Positions 1 to 6,791 of a stretch of 64,000 nucleotides of DNA are shown one piece after another. The notes beneath the pieces are model-generated. The model worked only from the letters and a program-made list of their open reading frames with translations, did not search any database and was not told where the DNA came from. The translations under genes were made by a program, and so were the position numbers. Source of the stretch: Metridium senile (taxonomy: Eukaryota > Cnidaria > Anthozoa > Actiniaria > Metridiidae); assembly GCA_949775045.1 (NCBI GenBank), contig OX459101.1:12636347-12700346 (forward strand), given 5' to 3'. Each line of letters opens with the position of its first letter. Position 1 is the stretch's first letter.

Positions 1-278
1 TTGTAATACTTACTTCAGGTCTGATTACATAAAATTGTAAGAATTTGGCGTCAAATTACACTTTAATTATGCAAATACTTTGTAAAGCCATAATTTATTT
101 TGGGCTTCCTGTGTTATCAATCAATTCAAAAATAAAAAAATAGCCACATATTATTATAAATTTTTATTAATTAGTTATGTAAATCATGACGACATACAGT
201 TTATTTAACATTCGTGGCATTTTTGGTACGATTTACTGCGGTTTTCATGACGATTTTCATACAATCGATTTTAAGACA
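1..278 (+). mobile_element. Right-hand tail of a preceding array unit (core positions 3656-3933)
   Basis: This stretch is identical to the 278 bases that follow the Rep start codon in the complete units. It begins on the last base of the reverse-complemented Rep start codon and ends with AAGACA at 273-278. It is the leader and promoter side of a Rep gene whose body lies outside the window. The array therefore continues to the left, or the scaffold begins here. Confidence 0.9.
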
Positions 279-528
279 ATCATGGACATAAATATTGGGA
301 CACAGCAGGTTATTAGTGGTTTTTCACATATAATTGTTCATTTTTCATCATATCCTCCCCCTCCCCCCCTATCTCAATGTTGATTTGACCAAGGAATGCC
401 TACCAATGACCCATGTAACTCATGAACGGTCAACATTGAATGGAGGGGGGAGGGGAGGGCTAAAAATGATGAAGGGTAACGTTTTTATTCGAATTGTTAA
501 TGTTGTCCCAAACAATATTGTCCGTGAT
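279..528 (+). repeat. 250-bp terminal palindrome, copy 1 (best described copy)
   Basis: An imperfect inverted repeat lies between the AAGACA end of one core and the TGTCTT start of the next. The outer arms (279-301 and 506-528) both read ATCAyGGACA inward and share a GGGACA block. A middle part of each arm does not pair. Then TTCATCAT, a C-rich strand (354-369) facing a G-rich strand (442-459), and a perfect 10-bp pair TCAATGTTGA (374-383) with its complement (430-439) pair again. The tip holds two small arms: AGG/CCT at 392-394 and 399-401, and CATG/CATG at 412-415 and 421-424. This gives a branched shape like a parvovirus terminal repeat. It also lies between the divergent start sites of Rep (left unit) and transposase (right unit), so it may carry both promoters. 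The terminal-repeat role is inferred. Confidence 0.85.
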
Positions 529-774
529 TGTCTTGTACAAGTAATTCATTAGAAAGTGTGATAATATCAGGTTTCGTCAATGTATATATTATTATAAATT
601 ACGGACAATGCAAGATAATGAATCATTTCAGTATACATGTTATTTTGTACATTTTTTGTGGTTGATTGGGTTAATTTTGTGTTTTTCATATGCTCGCGGA
701 CTGACGGGATTCCTGTGTAAACGTAATTATTATGTCATAGACTGCAAAATTTCATTTTTCTTGCACAATCAGAC

Positions 775-1881
775 ATGGTGGCAAAACTTAAGCCAACAAA
801 AGTAGCGTATGCTATTCTGTTACGCGAGAAAGAACGTTATTCATTCCGTATTATCGCAAAAAAGTGTAACATTTCCAAATCGTCGGCACATCGAATATGG
901 AAGTATCGTCAAAACTACCTTCGAAGTGAATGTAAAGAAAAGGCAATTGTGCATAGAAATAAGGGACGGAAACCTCGAATCAATGAAAGAGACAAGAGAG
1001 AAATGCTGAGAACACTCACAAGAATGAGAAAGAAAGATGTTAATCTAACCGTCATGTCGTTAGTTAGAGAGGCGGGAATAGATCCGACATTGGTGCATCG
1101 AAGGACATTTACAAGATACCTTAACAAATGGGGGTTTCACTTCCTTCAATCTCGAAAAAAGGGACTGTTAAGTGACAAGGACAAGGAATTGCGCTTAAAG
1201 TATGCAAAGAAGATGCGGAGTTTATTGAAGGACAATCCTACGTTTTACACTCATCACATAGCTTTCTACTTGGATGGAGTATCCTTTATACATAAGTACA
1301 ACCCCAAGAATGAAGCCTGTAGACCGAAATCTCGAGTTTGGAGGAAAAAGGGTGAGGGGTTATCAATAACGGCAAGAGGAACAAAAGAGCTGGCTGGTGG
1401 ACGAAGGCTTCACATTATGGTGGCCGTTGCATATGGCAAAGGCGTTGTATTATGCCAACCATATGAGAAGTTGAACGGTGAGTTCTTCGCCAACTTTATT
1501 CGGACGCATTTTAATTTAACGTTTGGAAAGGCAGGCCCGAAAGTAATGGGACAAAGACTATTTGTAATGGACAACGACCCAAGTCAAACAAGCTGTAAAG
1601 CAATGAGTGCATTAAGTGACATTGAGGCGACATTGCATCGCATCCCCAGCCGCACACAGGACCTAAATCCTCCAGAAAATGTTTTCCATATAGTTAAAAA
1701 GAGACTCGAACAAGAAGCTATAACTTTGAATTTGACGATGGAAACATTTGACAACTTTAAAGAACGGGTATTGAAATGCTTTCAAAGTATTGACAGTGAT
1801 TTAATTGATAAAACAATTGCGAGCTTACCAAAGCGCGTAGAAAACATTATCAGTCTCTGTGGAGGACGAACAAAATACTGA
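775..1881 (+). CDS. Tc1/mariner-type DD34E transposase, unit 1 (reference copy)
   Basis: A 368-residue protein of the IS630/Tc1/mariner superfamily, within that family's usual 340-370 range. Such enzymes cut and rejoin transposon ends with two metal ions held by a DDE triad. Residues 8-45 form a helix-turn-helix (FRIIAKKCNISKSSAHRIWK), and a basic stretch at 62-90 (NKGRKPRI) resembles the linker to the second DNA-binding domain. The triad is D167 (FYLDGVSF), D266 (FVMDNDPSQ) and E301 (DLNPPENVF), with 34 residues between the second D and E. Reading starts at an ATG in good context (AGACATGG). The gene is uninterrupted. An AATAAA lies at 2025-2030, 144 bases after the stop. It converges on Rep, which transposons of this family do not normally encode. 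Activity is likely but inferred from intact motifs. Confidence 0.93.
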   Translation: MVAKLKPTKVAYAILLREKERYSFRIIAKKCNISKSSAHRIWKYRQNYLRSECKEKAIVHRNKGRKPRINERDKREMLRTLTRMRKKDVNLTVMSLVREAGIDPTLVHRRTFTRYLNKWGFHFLQSRKKGLLSDKDKELRLKYAKKMRSLLKDNPTFYTHHIAFYLDGVSFIHKYNPKNEACRPKSRVWRKKGEGLSITARGTKELAGGRRLHIMVAVAYGKGVVLCQPYEKLNGEFFANFIRTHFNLTFGKAGPKVMGQRLFVMDNDPSQTSCKAMSALSDIEATLHRIPSRTQDLNPPENVFHIVKKRLEQEAITLNLTMETFDNFKERVLKCFQSIDSDLIDKTIASLPKRVENIISLCGGRTKY

Positions 1882-1936
1882 ATACCTATACTTAATTATT
1901 GATCATTAATTTTATCTGGAGGACGAACAAAATACT
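1861..1936 (+). repeat. Direct repeat straddling the transposase stop codon
   Basis: A 19-base block beginning GGAGGACGAACAAAATACT occurs at 1861-1879, overlapping the last codons and stop, and again at 1918-1936. Both copies are followed by related CCTATACTTA sequence. The start-to-start spacing is 57 bases. It is present in every unit. It may be a small tandem duplication or a protein-binding repeat. Confidence 0.8.
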
Positions 1937-2022
1937 ATACCGGGTGCCTATACTTATTGAACACATTCAAATGTAACCATAATCTATCATTTATTTGTCA
2001 ATAGAATGTTTATTACTATCTC

Positions 2023-2064
2023 TAAATAAACAGTAATATTCTACAAGATTCAGGTATTTATTTA
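2023..2064 (+). promoter_or_regulatory. AT-rich stem-loop with an NANTATTAC-type nonamer in its loop
   Basis: The 8-bp arms TAAATAAA (2023-2030) and TTTATTTA (2057-2064) enclose a 26-base loop. On the reverse strand the loop contains GAATATTAC (2033-2041), which fits the NANTATTAC consensus nicked by CRESS-DNA virus Rep proteins. The left arm also contains the likely transposase polyadenylation signal. The region is AT-rich, so chance is a serious alternative. Confidence 0.35.
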
Positions 2065-2187
2065 ATGATAATGATCACTAGTACAATATATTATAATATA
2101 AACCATGTTTTATAATTACAAACAATCAAGGATAATTATTATATCAAGTATCATGAACAATAGGCCGATCAGCATATTAAGTTACAA

Positions 2188-2586
2188 TACTCCATACTAC
2201 TCCACACGACCTTATGTGTTAAACAACAATATAAATCAGTATAATTTTGATAAATTATACTTGTCTTCTACGACAAATCAGTCATGTACACTTTCTAGAG
2301 CATGTACGTCTAATAATGTTCATGGCATGTTACGTATAATATGATAATCATCATTACTCCACTGTGATCTATATAAAAGTTGATAGTCTAATAGATTTAC
2401 TTAACATTCATATGGAGTAATGTGCGTTTAAATACAATATGTCAACATTTTCTGTTGATAAGGGGACTAAACCGTAGAAGACGACTTCATAGTCTTATAT
2501 AAAGCTAATTAAGATCCATATATTAAAATGAACAATCCTATTGTGTTATAATTATCAGTTAACATGATGGAGTATTGAGTGGAGTA
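2188..2586 (+). promoter_or_regulatory. Six heptamer iterons in mirror symmetry, candidate replication origin
   Basis: TACTCCA occurs at 2188-2194, 2198-2204 and 2355-2361. Its complement TGGAGTA occurs at 2413-2419, 2568-2574 and 2580-2586. The order is pair, single, then single, pair, and matching copies are centred on about 2386-2387 in all three cases. The inner two extend to a shared 10-mer, CATTACTCCA and its complement. I saw only one other copy in the unit, inside the transposase gene near 1275. Iterated short sites near a Rep gene are typical Rep-binding iterons, and that role is inferred here. A 79-codon open frame (2105-2344) overlaps the left half and is probably not a gene. Confidence 0.6.
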
Positions 2587-2656
2587 ATGTATAGCTTATT
2601 TCCTCGAATAAGCGCCGCGGCGCTTATTAAACTATTATCGTTTACACAGTCCCCTT
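2460..2656 (+). repeat. GC-rich perfect palindrome within a 9-bp inverted repeat
   Basis: Positions 2607-2628 form a perfect 22-bp palindrome, AATAAGCGCCG followed by its complement, in otherwise AT-rich DNA. AAGGGGACT (2460-2468) and its complement AGTCCCCTT (2648-2656) lie outside it. A related GCTTATTCGAG motif recurs at about 2836-2846. The palindrome could extrude as a cruciform for a nickase, or act as a transcription or replication boundary between the convergent genes. Confidence 0.7.
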
Positions 2657-2758
2657 CTTAATCAGAACTACGAATATCCGGTGGAGATAATTTAATGGAC
2701 GAGCGGTGAAATATAATTATTTTCAACTGAAAAATAACGCTTTTGATAAAAGTTTCCT

Positions 2759-2764
2759 TTTAAT
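2759..2764 (-). terminator. Candidate polyadenylation signal for Rep
   Basis: The reverse strand reads ATTAAA, a common variant of the animal polyadenylation signal, about 95 bases downstream of the Rep stop codon. No canonical AATAAA was seen closer. Confidence 0.4.
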
Positions 2765-2858
2765 GCTGTTATAGAGTAACATTATTGCGTTAAAATGCGG
2801 TCATTATACGAGAGTGGCGCTCATTCCAAAGCAGTGCTTATTCGAGTAAATACGGTGT

Positions 2859-4184
2859 TTAGAATAAGTTATCGATATCTTTATAATCAAGTACGAATTT
2901 TGCAAAGCAATGTTGACAAGGTGAAAGGGATTTCTGTTTATCCTGCGGTATTTGTTTCCAAAAATTAAATGTACGCCACCTAACCTGCATCATCTGGGTA
3001 TTTGCAGAATCTAATGACCCTCCTTTAACTAGGACCATAGGGGCATCGGCGGTAGCAAAGAATGGCGTATTTTTGTTGAATTCCACATCCTTGACACCAA
3101 AGTTTTTGGGCACAGGTAAATGGACAGTATCGCCCTCTAACAACTGAAGTAAATCTCCCCAAGCAATCACAGAGGGATGCCAGCGGAAGTCGTTCAACAC
3201 TACCACTTCAGCATCTTCAACACCAAGCCATGCAAATGTACCGGTAGCGGGGTTGGTGAAGGTTTTGTAGATGTTCTTTAAAGGAGATATGATAAAGGTT
3301 TTCCCCGTGTTAGCCGGACCGTATACATAAATGTTCCTATATTTCCCGCGTCCGTCCTTAAGCGCCTTGAAAATACCACTACAAAATGCTGACACAGACA
3401 ACTCGTTCTGTGACATGAGTGTAAGTGCCATTTCAAGCCACTGGCCATTACAATCAGTTACACAGCTTGCCCCATATGCTTCATTGAGAATGTCGATGCG
3501 ACTCATCTTAAGGCGTTGCATCTGCATTGGGGCTTCTACGAATTCCTTGGCCAACTCTAAGGCCTCATTCACCACTTTGGCACCTCTATTGGCAATGAAT
3601 TGGGCTAGTTGTGTTTTTCCTTCATTCTTTTGAACTACAGCTAAATTAACGAGTTCTAAACGTGTTTTGATGTTTTGTTCTTGTATGATTTGAACAACGT
3701 CAAATGTCGAATAGCGTTTTGCCTTTTTCTTATCGCCTTTATTTTTCGTAGATCTTTTTCTGTTGGCTGTTATAGCTTGCTCTGTTGAGGGTGGATCTGT
3801 TAAGATGGGATGATCTGCTGACTTGGCAAATTCTTTATCCTCCTTAATGACATACTGGTGGGCGCTGTAGTATGTGTTGTGATTACAACTGAAATTGACT
3901 CTAATGTCGTGATGATTCTGTATATACTGCCTAACCCTTGACCACCTTGATCTCTTGTTCAGCTTCAATGCCATGTGGTAATGTGTTGAGTTCTCTGACT
4001 CGGAGGTTTCAGCATGGCTTTCTTTACAAACAACCCAATGATTCACTTCAACTTGCGCCACTTGTTGGAATGCATTTGCAATAATCATCGCAAAAGTTTC
4101 CCTTGACGACACTTTATCTAAGTCTGCACGACTATACGTAATCAAATAGACAAGTGACTGATGCCGAGTGTTTGAAGAAGCCAT
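2859..4184 (-). CDS. Rep: HUH endonuclease and SF3 helicase, parvovirus NS1/CRESS type, unit 1 (reference copy)
   Basis: A 441-residue replication initiator. Known relatives nick one strand at an origin through a catalytic tyrosine and unwind DNA with a C-terminal ATPase. Residues 1-125 form the HUH domain: HYH at 68-70 (metal-binding HUH motif) and YVIK at 111-114 (YxxK motif, catalytic Y111). Residues 141-157 are basic and look like a nuclear localisation signal. Residues 280-400 form the superfamily 3 helicase: Walker A GPANTGKT (289-296), Walker B VVVLNDF (327-333) and motif C TPFFATADAP (373-382). A CxxC pair lies near the end (C423, C426). The length matches small Reps and is shorter than most parvovirus NS1. 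All key residues are present, so activity is plausible. It reads towards the transposase gene. Confidence 0.9.
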   Translation of the reverse strand: MASSNTRHQSLVYLITYSRADLDKVSSRETFAMIIANAFQQVAQVEVNHWVVCKESHAETSESENSTHYHMALKLNKRSRWSRVRQYIQNHHDIRVNFSCNHNTYYSAHQYVIKEDKEFAKSADHPILTDPPSTEQAITANRKRSTKNKGDKKKAKRYSTFDVVQIIQEQNIKTRLELVNLAVVQKNEGKTQLAQFIANRGAKVVNEALELAKEFVEAPMQMQRLKMSRIDILNEAYGASCVTDCNGQWLEMALTLMSQNELSVSAFCSGIFKALKDGRGKYRNIYVYGPANTGKTFIISPLKNIYKTFTNPATGTFAWLGVEDAEVVVLNDFRWHPSVIAWGDLLQLLEGDTVHLPVPKNFGVKDVEFNKNTPFFATADAPMVLVKGGSLDSANTQMMQVRWRTFNFWKQIPQDKQKSLSPCQHCFAKFVLDYKDIDNLF

Positions 4185-4461
4185 TGTAATACTTACTTCA
4201 GGTCTGATTACATAAAATTGTAAGAATTTGGCGTCAAATTACACTTTAATTATGCAAATACTTTGTAAAGCCATAATTTATTTTGGGCTTCCTGTGTTAT
4301 CAATCAATTCAAAAATAAAAAAATAGCCACATATTATTATAAATTTTTATTAATTAGTTATGTAAATCATGACGACATACAGTTTATTTAACATTCGTGG
4401 CATTTTTGGTACGATTTACTGCGGTTTTCATGACGATTTTCATACAATCGATTTTAAGACA
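4185..4461 (-). promoter_or_regulatory. Rep leader: splice-donor-like site, nonamer and octamer element
   Basis: Directly upstream of the Rep ATG the reverse strand reads AAGTATTAC (4186-4194), another NANTATTAC match. It overlaps GTAAGTAT, a perfect 5' splice-site core. A weak TGAAG/CTTCA stem could place the nonamer in a loop. ATGCAAAT, the canonical POU octamer, is at 4252-4259, about 70 bases upstream of the ATG. The same sequences recur beside every Rep copy. Their functions are inferred. Confidence 0.35.
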
Positions 4462-4707
4462 TGTCTTGTACAAGTAATTCATTAGAAAGTGTGATAATAT
4501 CAGGTTTCGTCAATGTATATATTATTATAAATTACGGACAATGCAAGATAATGAATCATTTCAGTATACATGTTATTTTGTACATTTTTTGTGGTTGATT
4601 GGGTTAATTTTGTGTTTTTCATATGCTCGCGGACTGACGGGATTCCTGTGTAAACGTAATTATTATGTCATAGACTGCAAAATTTCATTTTTCTTGCACA
4701 ATCAGAC

Positions 4708-5814
4708 ATGGTGGCAAAACTTAAGCCAACAAAAGTAGCGTATGCTATTCTGTTACGCGAGAAAGAACGTTATTCATTCCGTATTATCGCAAAAAAGTGT
4801 AACATTTCCAAATCGTCGGCACATCGAATATGGAAGTATCGTCAAAACTACCTTCGAAGTGAATGTAAAGAAAAGGCAATTGTGCATAGAAATAAGGGAC
4901 GGAAACCTCGAATCAATGAAAGAGACAAGAGAGAAATGCTGAGAACACTCACAAGAATGAGAAAGAAAGATGTTAATCTAACCGTCATGTCGTTAGTTAG
5001 AGAGGCGGGAATAGATCCGACATTGGTGCATCGAAGGACATTTACAAGATACCTTAACAAATGGGGGTTTCACTTCCTTCAATCTCGAAAAAAGGGACTG
5101 TTAAGTGACAAGGACAAGGAATTGCGCTTAAAGTATGCAAAGAAGATGCGGAGTTTATTGAAGGACAATCCTACGTTTTACACTCATCACATAGCTTTCT
5201 ACTTGGATGGAGTATCCTTTATACATAAGTACAACCCCAAGAATGAAGCCTGTAGACCGAAATCTCGAGTTTGGAGGAAAAAGGGTGAGGGGTTATCAAT
5301 AACGGCAAGAGGAACAAAAGAGCTGGCTGGTGGACGAAGGCTTCACATTATGGTGGCCGTTGCATATGGCAAAGGCGTTGTATTATGCCAACCATATGAG
5401 AAGTTGAACGGTGAGTTCTTCGCCAACTTTATTCGGACGCATTTTAATTTAACGTTTGGAAAGGCAGGCCCGAAAGTAATGGGACAAAGACTATTTGTAA
5501 TGGACAACGACCCAAGTCAAACAAGCTGTAAAGCAATGAGTGCATTAAGTGACATTGAGGCGACATTGCATCGCATCCCCAGCCGCACACAGGACCTAAA
5601 TCCTCCAGAAAATGTTTTCCATATAGTTAAAAAGAGACTCGAACAAGAAGCTATAACTTTGAATTTGACGATGGAAACATTTGACAACTTTAAAGAACGG
5701 GTATTGAAATGCTTTCAAAGTATTGACAGTGATTTAATTGATAAAACAATTGCGAGCTTACCAAAGCGCGTAGAAAACATTATCAGTCTCTGTGGAGGAC
5801 GAACAAAATACTGA
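4708..5814 (+). CDS. DD34E transposase, unit 2
   Basis: Full-length, 368 residues, identical in translation to the unit 1 enzyme with the DDE triad intact. Because the palindrome is missing, its upstream region runs directly into the Rep leader of unit 1. Any promoter in the palindrome would be absent here. Confidence 0.93.
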   Translation: MVAKLKPTKVAYAILLREKERYSFRIIAKKCNISKSSAHRIWKYRQNYLRSECKEKAIVHRNKGRKPRINERDKREMLRTLTRMRKKDVNLTVMSLVREAGIDPTLVHRRTFTRYLNKWGFHFLQSRKKGLLSDKDKELRLKYAKKMRSLLKDNPTFYTHHIAFYLDGVSFIHKYNPKNEACRPKSRVWRKKGEGLSITARGTKELAGGRRLHIMVAVAYGKGVVLCQPYEKLNGEFFANFIRTHFNLTFGKAGPKVMGQRLFVMDNDPSQTSCKAMSALSDIEATLHRIPSRTQDLNPPENVFHIVKKRLEQEAITLNLTMETFDNFKERVLKCFQSIDSDLIDKTIASLPKRVENIISLCGGRTKY

Positions 5815-6791
5815 ATACCTATACTTAATTATTGATCATTAATTTTATCTGGAGGACGAACAAAATACTATACCGGGTGCCTATACTTATTGAACACATT
5901 CAAATGTAACCATAATCTATCATTTATTTGTCAATAGAATGTTTATTACTATCTCTAAATAAACAGTAATATTCTACAAGATTCAGGTATTTATTTAATG
6001 ATAATGATCACTAGTACAATATATTATAATATAAACCATGTTTTATAATTACAAACAATCAAGGATAATTATTATATCAAGTATCATGAACAATAGGCCG
6101 ATCAGCATATTAAGTTACAATACTCCATACTACTCCACACGACCTTATGTGTTAAACAACAATATAAATCAGTATAATTTTGATAAATTATACTTGTCTT
6201 CTACGACAAATCAGTCATGTACACTTTCTAGAGCATGTACGTCTAATAATGTTCATGGCATGTTACGTATAATATGATAATCATCATTACTCCACTGTGA
6301 TCTATATAAAAGTTGATAGTCTAATAGATTTACTTAACATTCATATGGAGTAATGTGCGTTTAAATACAATATGTCAACATTTTCTGTTGATAAGGGGAC
6401 TAAACCGTAGAAGACGACTTCATAGTCTTATATAAAGCTAATTAAGATCCATATATTAAAATGAACAATCCTATTGTGTTATAATTATCAGTTAACATGA
6501 TGGAGTATTGAGTGGAGTAATGTATAGCTTATTTCCTCGAATAAGCGCCGCGGCGCTTATTAAACTATTATCGTTTACACAGTCCCCTTCTTAATCAGAA
6601 CTACGAATATCCGGTGGAGATAATTTAATGGACGAGCGGTGAAATATAATTATTTTCAACTGAAAAATAACGCTTTTGATAAAAGTTTCCTTTTAATGCT
6701 GTTATAGAGTAACATTATTGCGTTAAAATGCGGTCATTATACGAGAGTGGCGCTCATTCCAAAGCAGTGCTTATTCGAGTAAATACGGTGT

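Larger units (their letters stand above)
529..4461 (+). mobile_element. Array unit 1: DDE transposase plus HUH Rep element, reference core of 3933 bp
   Basis: The core starts TGTCTTGTACAAG and ends CGATTTTAAGACA, so its extreme ends form a 6-bp inverted repeat TGTCTT/AAGACA. It carries two convergent genes, transposase (775-1881, forward) and Rep (2859-4184, reverse), with an origin-like region between their 3' ends. A palindrome precedes it, but its right end abuts unit 2 directly at 4461/4462. In core coordinates the transposase is 247-1353, the heptamer dyad 1660-2058, the GC palindrome 2079-2100 and Rep 2331-3656. These offsets apply to every intact unit. I do not recognise a named family with this gene pair. 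Confidence 0.9.

Noticed and set aside
279..528. Palindrome as an ordinary MITE inserted between units
   Set aside because: No target-site duplication flanks it, the inverted repeat continues into the core ends AAGACA/TGTCTT, and the array ends in a whole copy. Not fully excluded; see the finding on the terminus.
186..552. Open frames of 65 and 72 residues running into and across the palindrome
   Set aside because: They follow the foldback sequence, contain a proline run from the C-rich tract, and disappear where the palindrome is lost. Better explained as structure than coding.
608..805. 65-residue frame with a hydrophobic stretch overlapping the transposase start
   Set aside because: It overlaps the transposase by 31 bases in another frame and its content is explained by T-rich leader DNA. 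No independent coding signal.
2105..2344. 79-residue open frame in every unit between transposase and Rep
   Set aside because: It overlaps the iteron region, is rich in N, S, Y and I as expected of AT-rich DNA, and shows no recognisable domain. Identity between units says nothing, since whole units are identical.
3331..3633. 100-residue forward frame inside Rep, repeated in each unit
   Set aside because: It is an antisense shadow of the Rep helicase region with no recognisable motif.
529..4461. Integrated complete parvovirus or CRESS virus
   Set aside because: No capsid-like frame exists in the unit; the second gene is clearly a DDE transposase. Only the Rep and the terminal palindromes are virus-like.
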